From: Drosophila pseudoobscura
Taxonomy: Eukaryota > Arthropoda > Insecta > Diptera > Drosophilidae
Direction: 5' to 3'
NCBI RefSeq assembly: GCF_009870125.1
Contig: NC_046682.1
Coordinates: 930,001-994,000, forward strand
Length of the DNA stretch: 64,000 nucleotides
This document shows, in pieces, positions 1 to 12,818 of the stretch. The position numbers and the translations under genes were made by a program. How positions within the stretch are numbered: position 1 is the stretch's first letter; each line of letters starts with the position of its first letter. A model generated the notes under the pieces. That model saw only the letters and a program-made list of their open reading frames with translations. It did not search any database and was not told where the DNA came from.

Positions 1-294
1 CTACATTTTTGGCGTTGAAGCAACATGCTTAGCCATTGCTTAGATTAGTTGCAATGAATTCAATCGATATTGCAAGATCAGTTAGATCAATATTACATGA
101 AAACTTGGCCTTCAACCTGAATTTTTCTCGAATATAGGATAATTCGGCAATCGCCTCATGTCAATTGGTGCACTTTCGGTAAAGCAACTTTTGCATTATA
201 ATTAGAATTAGGGGAAACCAAACTCGAAATACCTCGGATTGTATCCGAGCTGTTACACATAGCCGCCTCAACAGATATTTATTCCCGGTACTCA

Positions 295-500
295 GTAGTA
301 TACCACTGGATTCGTGTTCATTTACATTAGAAATATGTATGTAACAGCCAGAAGGAAGCGTTTCCCACCACAGAAAGTATACATATGTATGTATATATTC
401 TTGATCATCATCAATACCTGAGTCGATATAGCCCTGTCTGTCTTCGAGTCCGTCTCGTTTAACTCCTAGTTTTCTCTCAGAGACTACACATTTATCTAAA
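295..500 (+). repeat. DINE-1/INE-1-like Helitron fragment
   Basis: Diverged copy of the repeat seen elsewhere in the window. It has the 'gtaacagccagaaggaagcg' type segment, then a 'tatatattcttgatcatcatc' type segment, then 'gtcgatatagccctgtctgtc' and a degraded 'tctcagagacta' part. The order matches the copies at 30.9 kb and 42.8 kb in the same orientation. Boundaries are approximate and I see no coding capacity. Confidence 0.65.
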
Positions 501-637
501 TTTTTCCACGCTACTTTGATTGGTAGAAATCTTTGAGCTCCCGGTCGGGGAGGAGTGTCACATGACCACAATCACCATCCTACCCGCTTTAACCAAAAAA
601 TCGATCTGTTCCTTTTGCAAACAGAGATTACAAGGAA

Positions 638-672
638 AGAGAGAGAGAGAGAGAGAAAGAGAGATAGAAAGC
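638..672 (+). repeat. GA-rich simple repeat
   Basis: A run of alternating GA with a few interruptions (aaagagagagagagagagaaa type). It could bind GAGA factor in flies, but no promoter is evident beside it. Confidence 0.7.
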
Positions 673-3600
673 ATGCAGCACTCATCGGTTCCAAAACCAA
701 TTCTGGCGTTCACGTATAAAATTAGTTTTGTCGCGGCACGTGTGCCAAGACTTAAAACGTCCTGACTGGTTGGAGGCTAAAATTGGATAAAAATAAAAGG
801 GCCAGCCCTCGCATATATGTACATATATATTTTGGAGTACTTTGTACCATTTTATAATTCCGTTTGCAAGTGTACACAAATAGAAGGGAGCTTTGGGACG
901 CTGACGTTAGTAGTTCTACGATTTTTTGCCAATCAGTTCGAAACATTAAATAAAAAAAAAAACGATTATGATGAAAATACGCGAAAAAACCAGAACTACA
1001 CTTTTACACAATTTGGAGTAAATTAAATATTCATTCAAATGGCTTCTACGAATGGACTAAGTTATTTTTATAATATTATTTTCCAATTGCATAGAATATA
1101 TTGTTTTTCGTCCAATATATTGTGTCCAGTTTGATTGGCAATTTCAAATAATTGGAACGACTCTATTATTTTTTCCATGTACCGGCAACAATGTTATGAT
1201 TGGCTCTCGAGAACTTCTATGTAACAACATGATTGGGGCCAAGGGAGAACTTGCGATGAGTAAGTTAATAGGGGTGAAGAATTCACTGCGCCATTTTGAA
1301 AATAGACTTCCGATTGTATTGGTAAGTTTTTATGGGCTACCTGCGAGTGAGTCATAAAAGTACAGCGGACGTAATTTTTCTTTGGTCCAAATAGCTACAT
1401 AAGGCAGTAAGACTGTTATATCCACTTCTTGATTTGTTGCAAAATCATATTAATTGGCTAACACATAATTTTGCTGAAGATCCAATATATATCTATGTAT
1501 ACGTATACATAATATATATAGTACATAGACATATAAGTAATATCTTGATTCACAAAACAGTATGTACGACTTTGGTGAGTGGATAACATACCACTTACTT
1601 TTGTGTTTATTCAATACAATTCTTTTTTTTGTATCAAGTACTTTTAACGGCTGCGACGAATTTATGTTATTTAACCGTTTCAGATGGACTGCTAGAACTG
1701 TACTGCATTGATGGTCGTTGCCTTTGCACCTGTATGTCTGCTTAACGGTCCACGACCAACCACCTTTTTTCCACTGTATTGGGAAAAATTGGTAGGTGTT
1801 ATAGCTCGGCCACATATATAGGGGCAAAGTGGACTGTAGCTCAGGTGTTTCCTTGCAGCAGAACTCAGTTCAGTTTTAATACCCCAGTCTCGACATAGCG
1901 AGTTGTACGTTATACCGCAGTCTAACGTCTCCGAGTGCTTAAACTCTGCCGACAATTACCGACCGACCATCGACCAACGTCCACGAACTATTTGATTACC
2001 TAAAGGTCGCAGCAGCAACCCCGTTTTCACCCCATTTGTGCCGGACATAGAAGGCTAGGGTACCACTACGGCTAACACTTGTCAACCACCAGTTTTATCA
2101 TCGTCACTTTTGGTAGGTAGTATTTACATATGTTGATTTAGGGGACGGGCACATTCCCTGTATAGCCGATTCAATTCATATATGTATGTATGTATATCTT
2201 TAGGAACCATTGGTTATGTAATTTCTGTTCACAGGTTCTCCATCGTTTGCAAAAATAATCCATTGTAATAGCGACCAAATTGGTATAGTTATACACCAAT
2301 GAAAAACATACAAAATGTGTGAATTCAAGTAAAACATGTTGGACACCCAGAATTCTTAGTTCTTTTAAATGCTCAGATCCTATTACTTAACAATGAATAA
2401 AAGAAATCCATGGCATTTTATATATGACCACGTCACCTAATCGAAAACATGTTATAACGCAAATATATTCACAAATAAAGGACATTTATTACAAAATAGC
2501 TTTTATTTTGTTATACAAATGATTTTGATAATATAATATCGAATAATCACATTAATGAATAATTATAGCCGAATAATTCAATATTCAAAAGGTTGTCGAT
2601 TTTTAGGCATTAGATAAAAATGATAAAATATACTTATTATAATACATCGCTTATTACAAAAAGGTTTTGACATACTTATTTAAAAAACTGGCACAGATTA
2701 TATTCGGGTACAAAGAATTCTATATTTCTATACACAAATATATATTAGAAAGTTATAAAAATTGTTTACCCGTTTTTGTACTCTTGTATTTAAATTATAT
2801 TTTAGTTAATGTGTGCCTAGTTTATACCCTAGTCCACTGACAGCAATTTAAAAACTTAAGAACTAAATATAAATACTCTTAGAGTACAAAAATAAATTAA
2901 GTTCCTGTATTTCTGATTAATTATATATAATATATATATATTTAGCAACGTTCCACTAGCAGACATAGTAGTAAATACTCGTAATATATTGTAGTTTGTT
3001 TTCATAAATGCAACTGGCAAATGTCTATAGGATTTCGATTGATTATAATTTTCGCAAAAGTCGCATCCTTATCAGTATGATCAGTATCAGTCGATATTCT
3101 TGTTATTGCACACAATATACACTTTGAAATTACCAAGATCGAATAAAATCGATTCGTTATCATGTACCATAAGATTTGTTTGCTCTTCACTGATACCTTA
3201 AATTTATTTTTTTTTCCATCCCTGTTTCGTCGGTTGGGCAGGAGGTGGTGGGATGAAAATTATATTATAGAGCTGACATCATATGCTTTTAAAGGTGTCG
3301 TTCAATCTTGATGTTTCAGCATTTACAGAGAATCAAGTCCAGAAAATTCACTCGGTATCTATAACAGTTAACACACATTAATTATTGATTTAAAATATTT
3401 TGTAATTTGACAGACCTTCTCTGGCTTATATAGATGCGTATGTGGCAACAAAAAGGTTGAGCCCAAATCTCTTTCAGCCATTGTGTTTAATTCCTAGATT
3501 TAATTTTATTCAATTTGTGTTTTCATAGTAATTCCACCATTAAATTTGTGATAAAAAAAATTCACCTCAATTGTATGGTTTTTGATCTGCGAGTCTAATT

Positions 3601-3840
3601 TGAGAAGAGCGGGGATAGTTACAGCTTCAACTGTTGTTTCGTCAAATGACCGTACGCCATTTGATCTAATTGAGATCATATAAAAATGAAATTATTATAA
3701 TATAATTATGGCTTATCTATGGTATCTATTTTAATTCATATTTTAGACACCAAAAAGGGTTTTTTATCAATATATTTAATATTTCCCGACCAAGTGTGGT
3801 TTGGCGTTTGACGGTTTGATTGTTCCTATATTTATTTTAC

Positions 3841-6800
3841 TTACTCAGAATCTAGTTTTACATTCTGTTGGGATTTTATATCAACAGTCATGGTTGATAC
3901 GACTTTGCCAGGTGCGGCGCAGGAATCGTTTACAATAGCAGAGACTTCATAGCCAGCAGAAACTAATGCACTAGTGGGTGTGATGCGTTCTTGAGCGGAA
4001 TGTTCAATTTTTTTTAAAAGGTGCTTTGACCTATCGATAAAAACAGATCGATATTCCAAGCCCTCCTTTTTATGCAAATCTCCTTGTGTTTCTTTTTTTT
4101 CCAAGGTTAGATTATTATTCAGTTGAACATTTTTTAAAATATACGGTTGGCGGAATTTAGCACGTGGTATCATAAAGGTGAGAGAACGATCGGCTTGGTC
4201 TGTATCAGCAACACCTTCATCCATGTTATATGATGGAATGTCGTGTTCTTCAATTGCTTCACTTAAATCAAGTACGTCATACATATTCCGTATTGAAGTA
4301 ACTTTGCATTTGTTGGCTAAATTTGTTTTTGTAAGCACTTCCACTTTCGATTTCATTTTCGACCTTTTCACCCCATGTCCTTTCTAAATTTAGCGAACGA
4401 GACTATAAGTATATGCGAATTATTTTAATGTGCTACCTTACTTTACCTTATGCAAAATAGATCCTGAGCTATAACTTGATTCGCTATTGGAATCATTTAT
4501 ATATTCCACAATTCGAGATTTTCCAGATGATGTCAGCATACTAGGGTGTATATTTGATGCTGCAATAAACATGGAACTTGCGGAAGCGCCCTGATTCTTA
4601 CGCTTTGTGTGTATAATTAATATGCAAAACAGGAGCAAAATAAACAGAACTGTGCCGATGGCAATCAGACAGATCAAAAGTATCTTAAGATTTAGTTGGC
4701 ATGTCGTTCCTGCATACCAAGGAAAGCACTGGCATACCGTAGTTAACTTCAGAACTTTATCCAGCGGCGTTCTAATACATTTGCCGTGGTAATTGCACTT
4801 TTCACAGCCAATTATGTTATCTGAGCATTTTCTACCTGGATAAATGGCGTTATCAGATATATCTACATAACCATCCCGGCAACTGCATGTGTAACTGCCA
4901 CCCAAGTTAAAGCATTGAGCATTGGTCGAACAGTCATGAAAATTATCGTGAAGACATTCGTCGAAATCTGCGTAAATCAAAACAAATAGCAGACACAAAT
5001 ATTATCTGGTAATCGCAAAATTATCACCTTTGAATTCTAATGAATTAATTCCTTCTTTTGAGGTATATAACTCAGTGCCTCCAATACTAAAGTTGCTTTG
5101 CCGCAAATATTTTTTAAAAACGGATGACAGTCGCTTTTGATCGCTGTTCTCAGACAACTGAAATGTAGAGAAATTATTAACATTTTAAGGTAACATATCC
5201 GCGTAGTAGTCAATTACTAGATTAAAATAATCGATTCATTACCGAAACATTCAGCTTTTACCAAAAACGTCCAAATTATTAAAAGCTCATTGTTAAGCTT
5301 ATTTGAGTTTCCTATAGTGCATAGTCATACATACCATATTGTGCGTTTTTAGTTTTCTCGTATCTTCAATATTGTGGATGCCACAGGTTTTCGTTCTTTG
5401 CGGGGGCGGAAGGGGGTTGGGCGAAATTTTGAAATACACGTGTTATACTGAGATCTAACAGGATTGTGGATATCAAATTTGGTTACTCTAGCTTTTATAG
5501 TCTCTGAGATCTAGGAACTCACTTTTATCAATAGGCAAAGCCGACCCTGAAACATGTGTGTTAGAGAGAAACAGAGCGAGAGAAAATGAAATTGTTTTCT
5601 TCATTCTGGCTATAATAATAGTACGATCTGGTTTAGATTCTGCAGTCTAAACGATATAGTATTTCTTTATATCTTTAAAATTGTGAATGCCATAGATTTT
5701 CGTCCTTTGTGGGGGCGGAAGGGAGTGGGGCGATGTTGGAAATATACTTGTAATAGTGACATATCACAGAAGTCTGGATACAAAATGTCGTTGCTCTAGC
5801 TCTTATAGTCTTTGAGCACTAGGTGCTCATAGGGACTTACAGACAGACATTGCTCAATCGACTCGGCTATTGATGCTGATCAAGAATATATATGTATATT
5901 TATGGGGTCGGAAACGATTCCTTCTGGACGTTTCACACATCCATTTTCACCACAAATAAAATATATACCCCTAAACTCATTTTGAGTATCGGGTATATTA
6001 AAGGCACAAGCTAAACTGCCCTGGTAATGATGTCAAATCTATATTATTGCATTAAATGGTAATATATGTTTTTGGCGTGAAAACGAAGAAATCTTGCGGA
6101 ATGTGAAAACGGGGGCACCAATTTATGTGATTTCAAAAGTAAATAGGAAAGAGAAAACCGGATCCTGGCTGAATACAATAAAATCAATATTAAAGATAAT
6201 ACAGTCCGCTAGTTCGTAACTTGGCGATATCTGTCCGCCCACAAAACCAAATTTTCTAATTCTTTATTTCAACTTTGATATCCTTCGAGTATTGTCATGA
6301 GATCTTTGAGACGGACAGGCTACATAAAGTATGTACAAGACTTTTAACTAGAGCTATATCAATTTTAGCTTAAGCTTAGGCATAGGAACAATTGGTCGAA
6401 AACTCACCTGCAGCAAGAATTTACTAATGATATTATCTTTCTTATTAGCAGCAATGCTAATTAATTGCACTCCATGATAAACGTCCCGAAAGTCCGATTG
6501 CATAATCATGCGATCGACGGCGTCTAGTATAATTCCACTGAGGTGACGATATTCGTTTGACACATTACTTTTAAGCCCATCGTTGAACTTGAGGATATAG
6601 TTTCCAACTCGGAGAGTTTCCATTTGCATTTCGTAGGTATATGTGGCTGTAATGTCAAAAGTCGTTATAAATCGAGGTAACATACAAAAATTAGTGTTTG
6701 AAACATACGCTTGCAAGGTCGGTCCGGAAATATGCGCCCAAAACTTGGTCGACACGCACAATGGCTTACAGATTCATCTCCATTACTAATAATAACGCAT

Positions 6801-9800
6801 ATTTCATTTTTTTTTGATTTGCACACTGGATTGCAAGCGCTAGCTGAGCTTAATTTTGTTATATGCTTAGTTTTTGAAGGTGTATCAATCAGTACACCAC
6901 TTAGATGTATACTTCTGGAATCGATAGGGGAATACATTTCCTCATCCCGAAATGGATGAGTTAATAAAATGGGCGAATTATGCCTTTGGTCAATAACAGA
7001 CGTACTTTTGGAGATTGCTATTAGCGTTAGACTGTTAATGGAATCTTTAGTCGTAATCTTTTGATACAAATCTGGCCTCGTGTTGATAACAGAGCTTATG
7101 TTTATGATTTCTGGTTTAAATCCATTTATTATTTGTGACGGTTTCTTTGTTAACGGATTTGAAAACGTAGGCTTTATTTGTGGCAAGCTTGAAGTATATA
7201 AATTCTGTGAATTTCGTGCGATATCGGACTGCATTGCCCCTTTTTTTCTGGACATCGCTACTAATGTATCCGGTTCTTTTGAACTCTTTCGGGTAGGAAA
7301 AATCGCCAAAGATGATTTAGACTTAGTTCCATTAAATACGGATGGATAGGATATTTTCGTATCGTTGAGAATATGCGTGTTGGCAGGAATAAATGCACTG
7401 ATCTGTATGCCTTTGTCTGGATGCCTTGATCGAAACTGCTTTTTAGTGTCGTTAACCTGAACAATTTTTTGTATATCTTGCTTCATAGATATGGAATAAA
7501 TTGAGCTCCAGCCACTGACACTTATTGTGTTCCTGGTAGGTATTAGAGTGGCTTTTAAAATCTCCGATGAGTTCAATGGAATCATATTCGAGATTAACGA
7601 CACACCTGCACCTAGAGATTCTTTTGATTGGATTTTTTTTGTTATCGTAGGGATTAATAATGAAACATTATCTGCTGTAGAGAATAATATTTTCATGGGC
7701 TCCAGAATAGATTTTTTCATAGCAGTAAAACTAGAAGGCAGACGATTTGTTAATTCACTTGTTCTTTTTAAAATAGTTTGAAAATCGTGGTGTACTATTT
7801 CAGACGGTTCAAGTCTTTTTATATCGTGTTTTATCGGCTTGAAGGAACTATTTTCGGAACGGTTTATTTGAGAATTTATTGTATCTAAGTTAGTACCGAG
7901 AGTTTGAGTGTCAAAATGTTGGAATCTTGCCGACAATAGTGTTGAAGAAATTTTGAGTGAATTTGCATTAGTGGCCATCGCCATTTTAGAATACTTTACA
8001 GTGGTATTTATTAGAATTGAAGTTTTATAAAAATGTGCCCTTGGATTTGAATGTTCCAATAGAGTCTTTGTAGTATCAGCGAATACACTCATTTTATGCG
8101 TTGCGCTAGAAATATGATTAATCGAAATTGGGACTTGCGTTAGAGGTGTCCTTTTAGACTTTTCAAACTCAAATTCAGACTTAATTAAAGTTCCCAAATG
8201 AAAATGTTCTCCTGTTGCTAAAAGGATCTTATCAATGTTGCTAGTAATCATTTTCGAATATTGTGAGCTGTGAGGAGCTGTTATAATTGGTTGACTTTGT
8301 TGCATTATTAACCACAAGCTTAAAGAGTGTTTATTTAGTGTTTCCGGATTGTTCTCATTGTAGAATTGAAGAGAATAGTTCGAGTAATCAGCTTTTTGAT
8401 CATGTTCTAAGGATAAACCAATGTCGCCCAGAGGGAACCTTTGTGCCGCTTTTGTTAGATTGCGGTACAAAATATTCGTATATCCGCCGTTAGATTCATA
8501 TATTTTAGAAAGTTCATTCGCATTACTTGTCGAAGGCGTGAAGTTGTTTGTAAAAAGGTTTTTGTAATTTTCTGACGCGCTGCTTTGACCAATTGCCAAA
8601 TTCGATAGGTTCTGATTTCGTTGTTTAAATTTATTGTCACTTGAATCCGTACTGGAGTGTTTATCTTGTACAAGAACTACTCTATTAATTTGGGGGGATA
8701 CTCGTACATCTACTTTAGCTTCATTAACCGGTATCTTGATTAAAGGCATTGACAAGTGAACAATGCGTCCCCTAATGGCAGCAGCATGCGGAAAATGTTC
8801 AACTTCTTTTTTAAATGTAAGTGGAGGTGCATGCATATTGACTGTGTGACTAAGCATCTCCTTTTTTAGATTAACTTGATGAAGTGCCGAATATGTAGAA
8901 GCAGATAATGGCGATCTGTATGTCCCAGTCGGGTTTAATGGGTATACCAGAGAATGCGGAATTGGAGAATAATGATAGGTGTTTGATAAAGCCAAATAAC
9001 TAGTAATGGCAGGCAGTCTAGTACTAAATATTTCTGGTATTCGCATTATCTCTAATATTTCATTACTGTTCAGCTCCGAATTCAAGCTGGCGATTTTTTC
9101 TGAAGCATAATAATTATCACTCGGATACTTGTTCTGCTCAATAGGTAGCGGGTACTTAATTCGACTTTGCGTTAGTCGTGATTGGGCAAGCAATGGGGTC
9201 GGATACAGCAGATACTGCAAATTGTTTTCAAATTTACTCATTTGTTGGTTATATATAGGCGGAGGCGGCTTTAATATGCTTCCATACCCGTCAAGAGTTC
9301 CCCGATTCAAGTTAACGGAATCTAGGCGATCTTGATTAGTCTTAGGGGGATGTAAAAATGGAATACTGGGGTATAATGTATTCGAACGGATTAATTGGCG
9401 ATAAAACTTAGGCACTAATAAGTTGTTTCTCACTTCGAGTAAGTTGTGTCGCATAGCAGTATCTCCTAAAGAAACCTTCGTACTAGGTCTGCCAACTATA
9501 ACATCAGCGTTGGCTGTTATAACCTCTCCCGGACGTATAGGGATACCCGTTCTAAGCAAAGAGCTTCCATAAGCTTCCTTCGTATCTTCTGCGCGTCGTG
9601 GAAACGAAATATTGTTCACGGTTTGTTGGTTTAAATGGTGTTTAGGTATAATTTTAATCTTCGCTTTACTGACCGTATTAATATCAACGGACACGTCCAT
9701 ATTCCCGTTGCCATCATAAGAATATCCGCTTGTTAAGTAATCTTTCTCAGTTTCTTGCAGGGGTATATACATTGGTCCCTCGACAGTTCTAGTTATAATC

Positions 9801-11754
9801 TGATTTCCATTCGTTGTTTCTACATCATTTTTAAGATTTCCTTGATTATAAGACTGCCTGCTTTGATCGGCGCTATGCTTATTTGCAATATTTTTCTTTA
9901 TTAAGTCGGCCATAACATTTAGCATTGGCCCAAATCTTTCTAAAGTCAAAGGTCCAATAATTTGCGATACAGTTTGCATTAATGGATTGGTTTTTATATA
10001 TGTTTCTGGATATACATCAACATTTTCTGTTTCCGATAAACTAAGATCTTCTTCAACTTGAGGATACATCTGGATGTTTTCCGTTGATTTGACGGAGGTT
10101 TTATTATTTATGGAAGATTTTTTTGTTGCGATAACTTTTAGTTTTTGACCATGGTTAATTTTCTCTATGCTGATCGGTGAATTATTAATATCATTTACTA
10201 AGCTCAGTTTCGATTGAATGTCTTCTAAAATAGATTTCTGACTTGTGTGCAATTTGGTCAGGGTTTCCACAGCGGTTATTTGCATGGTTTGGCCATCTAG
10301 CAAAGTAGCCATCGTCACAATAGCATTGCGATCATTTTTTCCCTTTTTCCGCATGAGTTCTGTGCTAAACATGGAGACTAATTCTGGCTTAAGCAACGAA
10401 CTAGCCACTGTGTTTGTGACGATATTTTTTATTACTTGAGTGTGAAGCTTGGCATTGACATACTCGTGCTTAGTGTGTAATGTGGGATCATTGTCATACA
10501 CCGTCATGGGTATCGGATCTTGCAAACTAGTTCTAGTTATACTGTTATTTAACAAAGTGGTATAAAAAGTTAACGTAGTTAAGAAAGTTTTTGTGGCGTA
10601 TATGTGTACAGCGCTCTGTTCTTCTTTCCATATCAATGCAGTGGGAAGATCAGTGTTTAGGACTCCGTTAAGAAACAACCCAGTTTTTTTATAATTATTC
10701 ATCTTTGTTTTAGGAAATGTCAGCGAGATGGGTGTTGGCAGAGACTCTGTAATATCTACCTGAGTAAGAATATTTTCATTAGTCATCTTTTTCAGGTCAT
10801 CTTTCACTCTTTTCGTTAAGAAGACTTTACTGTTATAAGAGTTTGTATATTCCTTTGATGGATGCAGAATAACAATATGTTTATGTGCTCCACTGATTGT
10901 ATTTATATAGGTAGTCTTAGGTGTGATAACTATAGGTATCTGTTGTGTCTTATCCTTTGGAAGAGTATTCACAAAATGAAAAGGGGTTGGTAATATTCCA
11001 ACAACTAACTCGGTCGTCTAACACGATTAGGAAAGTATACATATATATATATATATATATGAATATATATATGAATTTAAATATAAATTATTTATTTACT
11101 TAATTCAAATAACTCAAATACTTACTTTTGAGAAAGTTAAATCTTTTACCAATAGGGCGCTGTCAAGTAAGTAGTTTCGCTCTTCTGTATGGCTATTTGA
11201 TATAACCGTTTTTTTTTTTTCCACACTGGTGCTTCCATTCTCAACATAAGTCGTGCGATATGTGTAGGTAGTGAGGCATATTTTTGTAATGATTTGATTA
11301 TCATTGATCGGCATAGTAAATTTCTCCTATGGCATAAAAATATTTTAGTATGATTGATATGTTAAATGATAATTGATGATTGTTTGTTACCATACCTGTT
11401 TTTCTAAGGGTATCGTCAAAATCATTTGGTTTTTTAGTGTACTCGGAGCAAGAGTAAGAGGCTTATGATGAGAATGCGATGCAGGTATCGTACGGCTTCG
11501 AATATTTGATAATATCTGCGATGTTATCCCTTCTTGTTCTACATACTTTCCTTTTTCACTTGCAATTATCAATTCAACTCCATTTGACATTATGTGAGTG
11601 GCCAGATTATATCTCGCCTCGTCTAATGTCTTCTCCGATACAGAGCCATCTAATATGTCGACTCGATTTTCATAGCTTAATATGTTCCTAGCCTCAAACG
11701 TTTCAGAGCTGATGTATTCTTTAAATTGCGTAAAGTTATTTTTATCATTGTTTC
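3841..11754 (-). CDS. Membrane-anchored EGF/SEA extracellular protein (5' exon not found)
   Basis: Seven joined minus-strand exons: 11396-11754, 11126-11326, 6709-11017, 6408-6646, 5028-5157, 4447-4967 and 3841-4383. Each has GT/AG borders and the phases close to a stop at 3841. The first exon opens in phase 1, so an upstream start exon is missing from this model. Two copies of the TTYTY-type repeat lie at about 11180-11300 and 10470-10600. A long Ser/Thr/Asn-rich region follows, then an EGF-like module (about 6715-6840, six Cys) and a SEA-like domain (6408-6646 and 5028-5157). Next come a calcium-binding EGF (DFDECLHD start) and a second EGF (about 4720-4967), one hydrophobic segment (about 4625-4690), and a cytoplasmic tail of about 230 residues. 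It is probably a type I cell-surface or matrix protein. D. melanogaster CG31999 is the likely counterpart, from memory of this neighbourhood only. Confidence 0.82.
5337..5560 (-). repeat. DINE-1-like fragment
   Basis: Contains the minus-orientation blocks 'ttttctcgtatcttcaatat', 'gtggatgccacaggttttcg', a 'tttgcgggggcggaaggg' block and 'agcttttatagtctctgaga'. These occur in the same order as in the copies at 5.7, 32.8 and 39.5 kb. Confidence 0.75.
5655..6002 (-). repeat. DINE-1-like element, nearly full core
   Basis: Shows the whole block order in minus orientation: atctttaaaattgtgaatgcc, the GGGGGCGG block, 'cacagaagtctggatacaaa', 'gctctagctcttatagtctt', the gacagacagaca run, 'ctattgatgctgatcaagaa', 'ggggtcggaaacgattcctt', and the terminal 'ctcattttgagtatcgggta'. 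The terminal part matches the start of plus-oriented copies at 30921 and 42757. Its block order resembles the non-autonomous Helitron family DINE-1/INE-1. Confidence 0.8.
6066..6150 (+). repeat. Short dispersed repeat, copy 1
   Basis: Shares with 62424-62510 the run tatgttttyg..gaaaacga, then 'cggaatgtgaaaacggg', then 'aatttatgtg', then 'attcaaaagtaaat.ggaaa' with a few mismatches. Same orientation, family not recognised. Confidence 0.65.
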
Positions 11755-12818
11755 CTGCATATATTCCAAAACATGTTTAATTAGAAGCATTTATTTTGGA
11801 AGATTACGTGTCCGTATTTGTACATATTTACATATGTATATTTATAAAATTACAATAAGCAGTTAAACATCAAAGTTTCCCTTGCAGATGCCAAGAATTG
11901 CATCTATATTTGTATTTATTTATGCACTCGTAATAGAAATAAAATTTGGGTACAGCACCAAAATATATCTCCATAAATTGGATAAGACCTATTTTCCGCT
12001 AAGTGGCTACATAAAGCCTATAAAAAAACTATATAAACCATATAAAATGTAGGGTCACGAAAATATCAGTTTCAGGTAAATATAAGTACATGAAGAGGTA
12101 TTTGTTAGTTCATTTATCTTTATTAAGTCAAAATAGTTTTATTTGCAAAAAACTGTATAAATACTTGAAAAATAACACTAGCTAGTATGGAAATTTATTT
12201 TCATGGATTATTACAAATGTATGTAATAATGTCTATAAATGTATATGTATATATGTATGTACATTTTTATAAAGTAATATTAATAGACCCATTATAGATA
12301 ATCTGATATAAATGTACGTAAACTTATATTTAGACATACTATTATACTCATATGTACAGTAAACATAATTTATTACTAAATTAAAAGTATGAAATTTATT
12401 CATATAATGTAAATATTTATACTTATTTTATTTATATTTATTTCATTTACATTTCTATACAACATAATTTTGTGATAATTAGCAAAAGCTACCTCATATC
12501 GTTATGGTTTATCAAATTCAAAAATTTTAATTTAAATTAACAATCTTCAAAAGGGGTAATTTTTTATTTAGTTTCCCTGTCATTAACTCCAGAACAGGAG
12601 ACACCAAATCCAAAGTAAATCCTCAGGAAGAAGCCCTGTTGTGTAAATTAAAGTGGCTCTTGAAATTTTAACAAATCTTTTTTTCCTTAGGATTGAACTT
12701 CGTATTTTTTATTTCATTTTAATCGTAAGTCTAGACACAAAAAATTACAAAAATAACAAAAGACAAATTTAATAAAGTATGTACATTTGCTTATATACGA
12801 GTGTGTAGCCAATAAATG
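11755..12818. other. AT-rich gap between the two extracellular-protein coding blocks
   Basis: Very AT-rich with many short TATG/CATA runs (for example 12236-12262) and no convincing exon. It contains the likely 3' UTR of the mucin-like gene, and may hide the promoter and first exon of the EGF/SEA gene. No signal-peptide exon ending in phase 1 could be identified by eye. Confidence 0.55.
12708..12713 (-). terminator. Candidate polyadenylation signal AATAAA
   Basis: AATAAA on the minus strand about 105 bases beyond the stop at 12819. It is in a good position to end transcripts of the mucin-like gene, which argues that this block and the EGF/SEA block are separate transcription units or alternative 3' ends. 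The hexamer is common in AT-rich DNA, so this is only suggestive. Confidence 0.4.

Larger units (their letters stand above)
1..3840. other. Intergenic/3' flank, no gene seen
   Basis: AT-rich DNA with no reading frame that looks protein-like and no exon-like splice structure. It holds one DINE-1-like fragment near 295-500, a GA-rich simple repeat near 638-672, and TATG/CATA-type microsatellite near 1490-1540 and 2165-2195. The right part should contain the 3' UTR of the minus-strand EGF/SEA gene ending at 3841. A minus-strand AATAAA lies at 3831-3836, immediately after its stop, though so close that a more distal polyadenylation site is likelier. Confidence 0.6.
5158..6407. other. Introns of the EGF/SEA gene, repeat-filled
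   Basis: The 1.25 kb intron between the SEA-coding exon and the next exon carries two DINE-1-like copies (about 5337-5560 and 5655-6002) and, at 6066-6150, a short dispersed repeat found again near 62.45 kb. No extra exon was seen. Confidence 0.7.

Noticed and set aside
638..672. GAGA tract as a promoter element
   Set aside because: No start site, Inr or gene was seen next to it, so it is listed only as a simple repeat.
1450..1955. Two overlapping minus frames of 87-125 codons
   Set aside because: Low-complexity AT-driven residues, no splice borders and no protein-like conservation cues. Treated as chance.
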